Shown here: positions 9,832 through 20,769 of the stretch, in pieces | Position numbering within the stretch: the stretch's first letter is position 1 | Layout: every line of letters begins with the position of its first letter | DNA from: Lamellibrachia columna | Taxonomy: Eukaryota; Annelida; Polychaeta; Sabellida; Siboglinidae | Direction: 5' to 3' | Assembly: GCA_963662155.1 (NCBI GenBank) | Contig: OY759274.1 | Location: 16,716,439 to 16,780,438, forward strand | DNA length: 64,000 nt | Notes under the pieces: generated by a model | The model's database searches: none | Told to the model about the DNA's origin: nothing | What the model saw: only the letters and a program-made list of their open reading frames with translations | Program-made: the position numbers and the translations under genes

Positions 9832-11749
9832 CTGCGAAGAAACACCAGCAGACAATTACTCCCCTACGTTCGCCAATTTAAATCCGTAAAATGCTATATT
9901 TTTTGTGGTGGATATTACTAAAGTATAATATTTTATGTTCGCGATATTACCACACACGTGACACTGTTGTAATTTCAAGGCACTTACAGTGAAACATGTA
10001 ACAATTAGTGTTATTTTGATCACGACTGCATTCATAACTTAAAGACTTCGGTCGATGTCATTAATGTTGCCAATAAATAGACCCCCCAGTGAGTAACACA
10101 CTCGAACGTGTACCTTTCTGCTTTCCTTTCTATATATCGAAAATACACTTTGCAGACATGAAGTATACGCAATTACATGTCTATGTTTCACTAAGAACTC
10201 TCATGTTCTAAAATAGAAAAAAATCATATAGAGTAGAAGAAAGCGTCTGTTTTTCATAATAATAAAAAAAAAACAAGGCTAATACTTCCTGACGTAACTG
10301 ACATATTATATCAAGGCGAGACGCTTTGTTTAAATGACATACTGACATGCAACATACTATGGGCTATAAAATTGTAATGTCATAGTAAGATATTTAAATT
10401 GTGTAACACACAGGACTGCAAAACGAGAGCACACTACAGTTTCTTGCTCTTCCAACTGAGCTTTCGCTGGTACATGGTAGGTCGTCAAGTACGTCGTCAT
10501 AATATGTGTTTTTCTCGCACTGACGTAAGACTAATGCAGACATACAGTCTACACCATAGTCTAGACAAGAATACTCACATTCTGCAATATGAAGTGAGCC
10601 TGATTCTAATCCAGAGCAAAAATACGGGAAACTGTACTTAAGAAATGAAAAAAATCTAAAAGATAACACATTTTTAAAGATAGACGAGTAGGCGAATGGA
10701 GACATTTATTAGTCATATTTAGATAATACTTAATGAAGGAGGGCTTGTACTGAAGGAGGGCTTGTACTGACGTCAACTGTTGTGGGACTTAAGATAGACA
10801 ACAAATCAGCGGATTCGCGTAATATGTGATCTGACTATGTCATAGAACATTATGTGTCCCAGTCTGTTGTGATAATAGTTTAAATTATTTTGAAGAAAAA
10901 AAACATTAACTAAGCCATTCTACGTTGATGCCTGAACACATTTCAACACGCAGTCAACATTTTACAAGCAAATATTACAGTAATGTGCTTAGAAAACTTA
11001 TGTAAATCGTGTGAAGATTGACAATGCGCAGTACCGTCAGAATGACCTTTTAACATGCAAGCCTTTCACAGACGTGACACTTTGAACTCAGCTTCCACGC
11101 TGTGTGCACAATTAGGGCACTGTGCAAACCATGCACGTTGTTTGAGAAACTTCGCCACCTTATTTCTGACGTTGCTCTTTAATGGGCTCATACCCCCTAC
11201 TTCTGTGGTCCTGAACCCAATTGAATCTGTTTGAATTCCCAAAGAAAATCCCTGCGTTTAATTGGCATTCTTTATCCCATAAGAAGTTCATGCAACTGTA
11301 GAAGAGGGCCACGCCATCCCCTCCCGCGTCCTAATGTATCGAGTTTCCCCATTTCGAACACGTACGCCTTGTGCGTAGATAGCGTATAACCACTCTTAAC
11401 TTCCCATTCATATTCGGCTTACGGCGATGTAATTAACTTGTTCAAACACATTAAAGAATGAAACATGGCTGAACAGAAAACACCAATCAGTGTTTCATTC
11501 ATAAATTTTTTCGCTAAATTGATGTTTGTTTCACTAATATGAGGGATAAGGACAACAGAGCCGCTTCTAAGATTTCGCAAAGTCCAGTGGGAGGCCAGGG
11601 GGGCCGGGGGGTGGGGTGGAGGGGCAGGTTTAGTCACCCATTATTTCCCATGCTACCACAAAAATCAAAATCAAACGGTTGTCAAATTCCTGAAAATTAG
11701 ACCAAACTACTTAAGTCACGTGACACTAATAATTTTAACTTTATCCGAC
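9832..11749. other. Intron between homeobox exons 5 and 6 (partial copy)
   Basis: AT-rich, duplicated at 16333-18267. It holds a decayed tRNA-Tyr 5' half near 10430-10480 and two units of an 18-bp repeat near 10734-10769. No coding exon was seen. Confidence 0.6.
10430..10480 (-). pseudogene. tRNA-Tyr relic (5' half)
   Basis: The minus strand matches the first 45 or so bases of the tRNA-Tyr gene at 8696-8785 with many changes; flanking sequence beyond the tRNA 5' end is also recognisably related. The 3' half and B box are missing. Confidence 0.5.
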
Positions 11750-11886
11750 CTTCACGACCAGCGGTTGCAATCTTAATCGCTTCGATAATTCCTCCTTCAC
11801 CGACATGCTGCAGTAGTTGTTCTGCTCAAACGCCGCCAAGAGCGCCACCTGCTGGTCTCTGGTGAGCGACGACAACGACAGACGAT
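11750..11886 (-). CDS. Homeobox exon 5 equivalent (partial copy): homeodomain residues 1-46
   Basis: Acceptor TTTTTTTGTAG, donor AAG/GTCGGA. Encodes TRDQQVALLAAFEQNNY and KEELSKRLRLQPLVVK. It ends after homeodomain position 46, the intron site typical of many PRD-like homeobox genes. Almost identical to 18268-18404. Confidence 0.65.
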
Positions 11887-12002
11887 CTACAAAAAAAGAA
11901 ACGACTGACTGACGTCATCTGTAAAACATTAGGTTAACTAGTAAACATGTCTTCGGGGCGGGATAACTTGGTAGTTCATACGTGACAGTCATGATAGCAA
12001 TG

Positions 12003-12165
12003 TTCGATGTTATGTGCCAGAAGGCGCTACATACACAGTATTACACACCAAGCAACCTAGTCGATGTTATGTGACAGAGGGCGCTACATACACACCAAGC
12101 AACCTAGTCGATGTTATGTGCCAGAGGGCGCTACATACACACCAAGCAACCTAGTCGATGTTATG
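12003..12165. repeat. 47-bp minisatellite, short array
   Basis: About three units of CGATGTTATGTGCCAGAGGG plus CGCTACATACACACCAAGCAACCTAGT split across the unit. The homologous array at 18430-19046 has about 13 units. Confidence 0.85.
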
Positions 12166-12586
12166 TACAGTTGCTACGCGTGTTTTCTACTATAATTAAT
12201 ATAAACCGCCCAGATGGCGCCACGTGCTCTCAAACGGTTTACGTACCGAAGTATTCACCGCGCGCGCGTTGATTCTGCGATTAGTGGAAGTTAACGTTTT
12301 ACGTAGCGAACACTTGTTGATTTACGATGAAAACCACAAAGAACCCTTGATATACGGGGTATTTCTATAAAAAAATAAAGGCGTTGTTACGCTTCATTCG
12401 TGGTGTCGCTGATTAAAACCTGAAAGTTTGGCGCTCCAGGTGCAAGCCATCTTGGAGGAATACGTCAACATACAAACACACGCTAGCTCGATTATAGTTA
12501 GATGTGTACTATTCAATTCAAATCAATTCAATTCTTTAATGCAGACACAGATACACATATAATGATACATATATATATATATATAT

Positions 12587-12772
<186 letters not shown>

Positions 12773-12908
12773 AAATAATGTAAAAAAACAGGTGAAACAT
12801 AAAACATACACACAGTATGATTACACAAGGTCATTGTGTATATAAAGTGACTTTACCCATTGTCTCCTTATCCTGAAAGCTTATGCTTTGTGTAGCGTGG
12901 TTGCCTAC

Positions 12909-13015
12909 CTGACCGCTGGGTGGCGTTACTGTCGCCAGGTGTTGAAGATCGTCGTATTCCCTGAGCATGTCGCGAACCGTTCGTGACACACAGAGTCTAT
13001 CTGTGACACACACCC
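12909..13015 (-). pseudogene. Homeobox exon 4 equivalent with 8-nt deletion
   Basis: Compared with 2553-2667, 8 nt (tcgacgcg) are missing after GTGTTGAAG on the plus strand. The acceptor and donor remain, but the deletion shifts the frame into exon 5. Confidence 0.7.
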
Positions 13016-13654
13016 CTACGAGACAGGAATCAGGGTGAGGGTGGAAAGAATAATATGTTAGTTAGGATATTATATAAAGGGCAAAAGTAGACTGGTTACA
13101 TTTCTGTCTTCCTTGCATAATTTAAGATACACCAGGACATTAAACTTACGGGTTAGTAGTTCTGTAAAAATTATTAAATCAATCATTTTAAATGATTAAA
13201 TCTTGAAAAAAAGGAAAATTAAATAAAGTCAAGATTAAAAAAAAAACAAGGCCAAACGATCCAGATATTCGACCAGTCCAACATATATACGCGTGCATAT
13301 TTGATGTATGGCCTACAACTGTAATTAGGTTTGCTGTCCATAAGTATCTACGTTAAACCACTCATTGTGAACTTGTCGTCACCGCTGAGTGAGTATGTGG
13401 CTATTTAAAAAATGCCGAGATCGTGTTTAACACTCAGCAAGAATAAATATCTACGTTAAACCACTCATTGTGAACTTGTCGTCACCGCTGAGTGAGTATG
13501 TGGCTATTTAGAAAATGCCGAGATCGTGTTTAACACGTACGCGTGTGTACAAACCGTTAACAAACACATAAAAGCATATATATTTCGGGCCTATGATGTC
13601 GTGGACTTGTAGTTCATTTAATTTATATACCTAAATACCTAAACAAAATATAAA

Positions 13655-14175
<521 letters not shown>

Positions 14176-14215
14176 GTGCGAAGCCTCTTTCACACGCTCA
14201 TGCACAATTGTGTGA

Positions 14216-14257
14216 TAACAACCTCTTTATGAGAAAATGTTGGCTCTGAAAAGAGCC
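14216..14257 (-). promoter_or_regulatory. Histone-type 3' end (copy 4)
   Basis: Stem-loop 14242-14257 and downstream element 14216-14228. Confidence 0.9.
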
Positions 14258-14271
14258 ATTTGTTTTGAGTT

Positions 14272-14583
14272 TCACTCGCGGCCATAGAAACTTTCGTCTT
14301 CTACGGTCACTTGTGGGTCATCTCGATGACGGAGCTGCATCAGCTGACCGGCTTTCATCGCGCCATACTCGTGATACGCCAAGTACATCCCCTCGACCAC
14401 CTGCAGCTCCATCTGCACGCAGTCAGTGTAACTACCACGACGTTGCTTAGCAACACGTCCACGACGCACTCGCAGTTCCTCGATGCGGCGATAGAGAACC
14501 TGGAGCTGACCACAAGTGCGGTCAAGCTGCCTCTCGATAACTGACCAAGACTTTGGTGACTTGCGCTGTACCTGAGGTTTCAT
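14272..14583 (-). CDS. 103-aa histone-tailed protein, family copy 4
   Basis: Full length with A3P, I66M and R91Q relative to copy 1. TATA box at 14627-14634. Its upstream sequence continues into the second tRNA-Tyr gene exactly as for copy 3, because 7.9-12.3 kb and 14.27-18.9 kb are a large tandem duplicate. Confidence 0.8.
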   Translation of the reverse strand: MKPQVQRKSPKSWSVIERQLDRTCGQLQVLYRRIEELRVRRGRVAKQRRGSYTDCVQMELQVVEGMYLAYHEYGAMKAGQLMQLRHRDDPQVTVEDESFYGRE

Positions 14584-14626
14584 GATGATCGATGTGAGAA
14601 TTGTGAATCAATCTGTTCACTCGATG

Positions 14627-14690
14627 CTTATATACCTGGTAATTAGCTCACCAGACATTCCTCGTCGTCACAGACAAAGAGTAACTACTC
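14627..14690 (-). promoter_or_regulatory. Promoter of histone-tailed gene copy 4
   Basis: TATATAAG at 14627-14634 and the GAGTA..TACTC palindrome near 14679-14690, laid out as in copy 3. Confidence 0.6.
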
Positions 14691-15050
14691 GCTTCATATT
14701 GACTCACTTTCATTCTTGTTGTCAATTAGTTAATTGCCTTTTTCACGCGGTGCACAAACAAAGCTCTATTGAACACTCATTCATCCGTGACGGGAATCCA
14801 TTGTCTCACTACGCAGACACAACCAATTGCTACAAGAAATTGCTGACATTCAATTGTGATCGTAACTAGGAAAACATTAGTGAATATGAGTTATTGGCAT
14901 TTTGGCGATTGTGGGTCTGTGGTCTGTACTTCGCATCGCAGAACTGCGAACAGTTATTTTTAATGACATTTTAAAAGTACATATTATGGGTTTTTTTTCG
15001 TGCTGAGCTTGTTCAACTGCATCATGAAGAAACTGTTGAAAAGAACGCAT

Positions 15051-15140
15051 TCCCGCGAGACGGAGTCGAACCGCCGACCTAAGGATGACAGCCACTTAAC
15101 ACACTACAGTCCTCCGCTCTACCAACTGAGCTATCACGGG
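15051..15140 (-). tRNA. tRNA-Tyr (GTA) with 17-nt intron, second copy
   Basis: Same as 8696-8785 except one base before the anticodon stem (GAGCGGAGG in place of GAGCAGAGG). All stems pair. Confidence 0.85.
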
Positions 15141-15534
15141 TATACGGTAAGCCATCAAAATGACTGCCACCACACGCAACTAGCTGTTTTTACAGAGCAC
15201 ACCCACGGTGAATATAATTTTATGCACCCGCGTGAACTTCTTTCGCATACGGCTCTCGTCATTACGTGTACTGTTAGTCCGAACTCGTGCCAACGTTGTC
15301 AGCGGGTACATTGTCATTCAAGTACTGAGACTACGAGCGACCCCACGGGAAAAATCTGCAATGTCTTGTCTAGTAATTAAACAGTTATGCGATATGGACC
15401 ATATGTCTTAAGGAAGTGACAAACAGATCAATTCAAACAACCACCGGAGTACGCTTTATATTTATTATAACTAACAATGTACACACTACTTGGTTAAGGG
15501 TAAGTATACACATGCGGGTGACACACACCACACC

Positions 15535-15540
15535 TTTATT
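15535..15540 (-). promoter_or_regulatory. Candidate poly(A) signal of the homeobox gene
   Basis: AATAAA on the minus strand roughly 390 nt after the stop at 15928; the 146-bp duplication lies in between. Confidence 0.45.
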
Positions 15541-15711
15541 TTCTTCTAGCTAATCCTATGTCAAACGTTATTTGCATTACGCGTTACGTCTTAGAACTAG
15601 TCCAGCCAATCTTAAGTCATTCTTTGCATTTAACGATGCACACAAATTCAGCAACCATTGCCAATCAGCTAGCTGCACGACTTAAGCGGTGCCATTTGAC
15701 ACATGTCGACA

Positions 15712-16003
15712 GGATATTTACGGTTTCACAACCGTCTTCTTTCAGTGGAAACAGAAGCACAACTCATGCTGCATGTGCACGTTATGTTAGTCCAGACGAT
15801 CGTTCGAAGATCGGACGATATGTCACGTACTCCTGAGGGGCCACAACATCCGATATTGGATATTTACGGTTTCACATCCGTCTTCTTCCAGTGGAAACAG
15901 AAGCACAACTCGTGCTGCATGTGCACGTTATGTTAGTCCAGACGATCGTTCGAAGATCGGACGATATGTCACGTACTCCTGAGGGGCCACAACATCCGAT
16001 ATT
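15712..16003. repeat. 146-bp tandem duplication at the homeobox gene 3' end
   Basis: 15712-15857 and 15858-16003 are near-identical. The duplicate covers the last coding codons and start of the 3' UTR, so a relic of the coding end now lies downstream of the real stop. The partial copy near 9.4 kb has only one unit. Confidence 0.85.
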
Positions 16004-16332
16004 GCCTCCATTTTGTGTATATTTGTATCCAGCGGTGTCGCGACCTTAGCGCAAATAACCTCTCTCAGACGTCCTTCAGAATAGTAGTCTCGTGGTTGCC
16101 CAGTCGCCTGATTGACGAGGAGCGTTAGCCGGGAAGGACTTGAGTCGAGGGTGGGCAAGACTTGCAGGACACGCCTGATGTGCACAGGCAGCGAGCGAAT
16201 GACGACTGGCGTGAGGGGAGTCTGCGTCATTGGCACGTAGTCGCGCCGAGTCTCGGGCGTCATGTGGTTCGGGAGGCGAGACTCTCGTCTGGCGGAGTTG
16301 ATGAGACGACGACGCGAGTTCCGGAAATAGCG
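15928..16332 (-). CDS. Homeobox gene exon 6
   Basis: Phase 0 acceptor TTCTTCGCAG; 134 codons plus stop. Carries homeodomain positions 47-60 (RYFRNSRRRLINSA) and a C-terminal tail with many Arg, Pro and Thr. Confidence 0.75.
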   Translation of the reverse strand, partial: RYFRNSRRRLINSARRESRLPNHMTPETRRDYVPMTQTPLTPVVIRSLPVHIRRVLQVLPTLDSSPSRLTLLVNQATGQPRDYYSEGRLREVICAKVATPLDTNIHKMEAISDVVAPQEYVTYRPIFERSSGLT

Positions 16333-19300
16333 CTGCGAAGAAACACCAGCAGACAATTACTCCCCTACGTTCGCCAATTTAAATCAGTAAAATGCTATTT
16401 TTTTGTGGTGGATATTACTAAAGTATAATATTTTATGTTCGCGATATTACCACACACGTGACACTGTTGTAATTTCAAGGCACTTACAGTGAAACATGTA
16501 ACAATTAGTGTTATTTTGATCACGACTGCATTCATAACTTAAAGACTTCGGTCGATGTCATTAATGTTGCCAATACATAGACCCCCCAGTGAGTAACACA
16601 CTCGAACGTGTACCTTTCTGCTTTCCTTTCTATATATCGAAAATACACTTTGCAGACAAGAAGTATACGCAGTTACATTTCTATGTTTCACTAAGAACTC
16701 TCATGTTCTAAAATAGAAAAAAATCATATAGAGTAGAAGAAAGCGTCTGTTTTTCATAATAATTATAAAAAAACAAGGCTAATACTTCCTGACGTAATTG
16801 ACATATTATATCAAGGCGAGACGCTTTGTTTAAATGACATACTGACATGCAACATACTATGGGCTATAAAATTGTAATGTCATAGTAAGATATTTAAATT
16901 GTGTAACACACAGGACTACAAAACGAGAGCACACTACAGTTTCTTGCTCTTCCAACTGAGCTTTCGCTGGTACATGGTAGGTCGTCAAGTACGTCGTCAT
17001 ACTATGTGTTTCTCTCGCACTGACGTATGCCTAATGCAGACATATAGTCTACACCATAGTCTAGACAAGAATACTCACATTCTGCAATATGAAGTGAGCC
17101 TGATTCTAATCCAGAGCAAAAATACGGGAAACTGTACTTAAGAAATGAAAACAATCTAAAAGATAACACATTTTTAAAGATAGACGAGTAGGCGAATGGA
17201 GACATTTATTAGTCATATTTAGATAATAGTTAATGAAGGAGGGCTTGTACTGAAGGAAGGCTTGTACTGAAGGAGGGTTTGTACTGAAGGAGGGCTTGTA
17301 CTGAAGGAGGGCTTGTACTGACGTCAACTGTTGTGGGACTTAAGTTAGACAACAAATCAGCAGATTCGCGTAATATGTGATCTGACTATGTCATAGAACA
17401 TTAGAAAAAAACCCATTAAATAAGCCATTCTACGTTGATGCCTGAACACATTTCAACACGCAGTCAATATTTTACAAGCAAATATCACAGTAATGTGCTT
17501 AGAAAACTTACGTAAATCGTGTGATGAGTGACAGTGCGCAGTACCTTTTAACATGCAAGCCTTTCACAGGCGTGACACTTTGAACTCAGCTTACACGCTC
17601 TGTGCACATTTAGGGCACTGTGCAAACCATGCACGTTGTTTGAGAAACTCCGCCACCTTATTTCTGACGTTGCTCTTTAATGGGCTCATACCCCCTACTT
17701 CTGTGAGGTTGAACCCCATTGAATCTGTTTGAATTCCCAAAGAAAATCCCTGCGTTTAATTGGCGTTCTTTATCCCATGAGAAGTGCAACTGTAGAAGAG
17801 GGCCACGCCATCCCCTCCCGCGTCCTAATGTATCGAGTTTCCCCATTTCGAACAGGTACGCCTTGTGCGTAGATAGCGTATGACACTCCCATTCCAACCA
17901 CTCATAACTTCCCATTCATATTCGGCTTACGGCGATGTAATTAACTTGTTCAAACACATTAAAGAATGAAACATGGCTGAACAGAAAACACCAATCAGTG
18001 TTTCACTCATACATTTTTTCGCTAAATTTATGTTTGTTTCACTAATATTTCACTAATATGACGGATAAGGACAACAGAGGCGCTTCTAAGATCTCGCAAA
18101 GTCCAGTGGGAGGCCAGGGGGCCGGGGGATGGGGTGGAGGGGCAGGTTTAGTCACCCATTATTTCCCATGCTAACACAAAAATCAAAACCAAACGGTTGT
18201 CAAATTCCTGAAAATTAGACCAAACTACTTAAGTCACGTGACACTAATAATTTTAACTTTATCCGACCTTCACGACCAGCGGTTGCAATCTTAATCGCTT
18301 CGATAATTCCTCCTTCACCGACATGCTGCAGTAGTTGTTCTGCTCAAACGCCGCCAAGAGCGCCACCTGTTGGTCTCTGGTGAGCGACGACAACGACAGA
18401 CGATCTACAAAAAAAAATGATAGCAATATTCGATGTTATGTGCCAGAAGGCGCTACATACACACCAAGAAACCTAGTCGATGTTATGTGCCACAGGGCGC
18501 TACATACACACCAAGCAACCTAGTCGATGTTATGTGCCAGAGGGCGCTACATACACACCAAGCGACCTAGTCGATGTTATGTGCCAGAGGGCGCTACATA
18601 CACACCCAGCAACCTAGTCGATGTTATGTGCCAGAGGGCGCTACATACACACCAAGCAACCTAGTCGATGTTATGTGCCAAAGGGCGCTACATACACACC
18701 AAGCAACCTAGTCGATGTTATGTGCCAGAGGGCGCTACATACACACCAAGCAACCTAGTCGATGTTATGTGCCAGAGGGCGCTACATACACACCCAGCAA
18801 CCTAGTCGATGTTATGTGCCAGAGGGCGTTACATACACACCAAACAACCTAGTCGATATTATGTGCCAGAGGGCGCTACATACACACCCAGCAACCTAGT
18901 CGATGTTATGTGCCAGAGGGCGCTACATACAGACCAAACAACCTAGTCGATATTATGTGCCAGAGGGCGCTACATACACACCAAACAACCTAGTCGATAT
19001 TATGTGCCAGAGGGCGCTACATACACACCCAGCAACCTAGTCGATGTTACGCGTGTACAGTTGCTACGCGTGTTTTTTACTATAATTAATATAAACCGCC
19101 CAGATGGTGCCGCGTGCTCTCAAACGGTTTACGTACCGAAGTATTCACCGCGCGCGCGTGGATTCTGCGATTATTGGAAGTTAACGTTTTACGTAGCGAA
19201 CACTTGTTGATTTACGATAAAAACCACAAAGAACCCTTGATATACAGGGTATTTCGACAAAAAATAAAGGCGTTGTTACGCTTCATTCGTGGGGTCGCTG

Positions 19301-20720
19301 ATTAAAACCTGAAAGTTTGCCGCTCCAGGTGCAAGCCATCTTGGAGGAATACGTCAACATACAAACACACGCTAGCTCGATTATAGTTAGATGTGTACTA
19401 TTGAATTCAATTCAATTCTTTAATGCAGACACAGATACACATATAATGATACATATCTATGTACATATAGTCATACACGACAGCTAACAAAATAATGTAA
19501 AAAAAACCAGGTGAAACATAAAACATACACACAGTATGATTACACAAGGTCATTGTGTATATAAAGTGACTTTACCCATTGTCTCCTTATCCTGAAAGCT
19601 TGTGCTCTGTGTAGCGTGGTTGCCTACCTGACCGCTGGGTGGCGTTACTGTCGCCAGGTGTTGAAGTCGACCCGTTCGTCGTGTTCCCTGAGCATGTCGC
19701 GAACCGTCCGTGACACACAGAGTCTATCTGTGACACACACCCCTACGAGACGGGAATCAGGGTGAGTGTGGAAAGAACAATATGTTAGTTAGGATATTAT
19801 ATAAAAGGCAAAAGTAGACTGGTTACATTTCTGTCTTGCTTGCATTATTTAAGATACACCAGGACATTAAACTTACTGGTTCGTAGTTCTGTAAAAATTA
19901 TTAAATCTATCATTTTAAATTATTAAATCTTGAAAAAAAAGGAAAATTAAATAAAGTCACGATTTAAAAAAAATTAACAAGGCCAAACGATCCAGATATT
20001 CGACCAGTCCAACATATATACGCGTGCATATTTGATGTATGGCCTACAACTGTAATTAGGTTTGCTGTCCATAAGTATCCACGTTAAACCACTCATTGTG
20101 AACCTGTCGTCACCGCTGAGTGAGTATATGTGGCTATTTAGAAAATGCCGAGATCGTGTTTAACGCTCAGCAAGAATAAGTATCTACGTTAAACCACTCA
20201 TTGTGAACTTGTCGTCACCGCTGAGTGAGTATGTGGCTATTTAGAAAATGCCGAGATCGTGTTTAACGCTCAGCAAGAATATGGTTGGAAATAATTATAG
20301 ACTACATATTCTTGTGGCGCCCCATTGTTTACATATGCAAATACATTCATGAATCAGCCACGTGTTGCATCGTATGCGAGAATAACTGGGTAAGAATTGT
20401 GGGAGTGAAAAGAATCGACAAGAGAAGAATGGAGGGGCTGAGGGAGGAAGTTGGCGTGAGAGAGAGAGCCTCCCAAGGAAGCTGGTGTGAGAGAGAGCCT
20501 CCCAAGGAAGCTGGCGTGAGAGAGAGCCTCCCAAGGAAGCTGGTGAGAGAGAGAGCCTCCCAAGGAAGCTGGCGTGAGAGAGAGAGCCTCCCAAGGAAGC
20601 TGGTGAGAGAGAGAGCCTCCCAAGGAAGCTGGCGTGAGAGAGAGCCTCCCAAGGAAGCTGGCGTGAGAGAGAGCCTCCCAAGGAAGTTGGTGTGAGAGAG
20701 AGCCTCCCAAGGAAGCTGGC

Positions 20721-20769
<49 letters not shown>

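Larger units (their letters stand above)
16333..18267. other. Homeobox intron 5
   Basis: Holds a second tRNA-Tyr 5'-half relic (about 16930-16980) and an 18-bp repeat (17234-17321). Otherwise AT-rich with no exon-like sequence. Confidence 0.6.
14265..20302. repeat. Second copy of the 6.4-kb homeobox/tRNA/histone-tailed block
   Basis: Matches 7910-13560 at an offset of 6355 at first, then about 6501 after a 146-bp internal duplication, with larger offsets past the expanded 47-bp array. This is the copy that keeps connection to homeobox exons 1-3. Confidence 0.85.
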
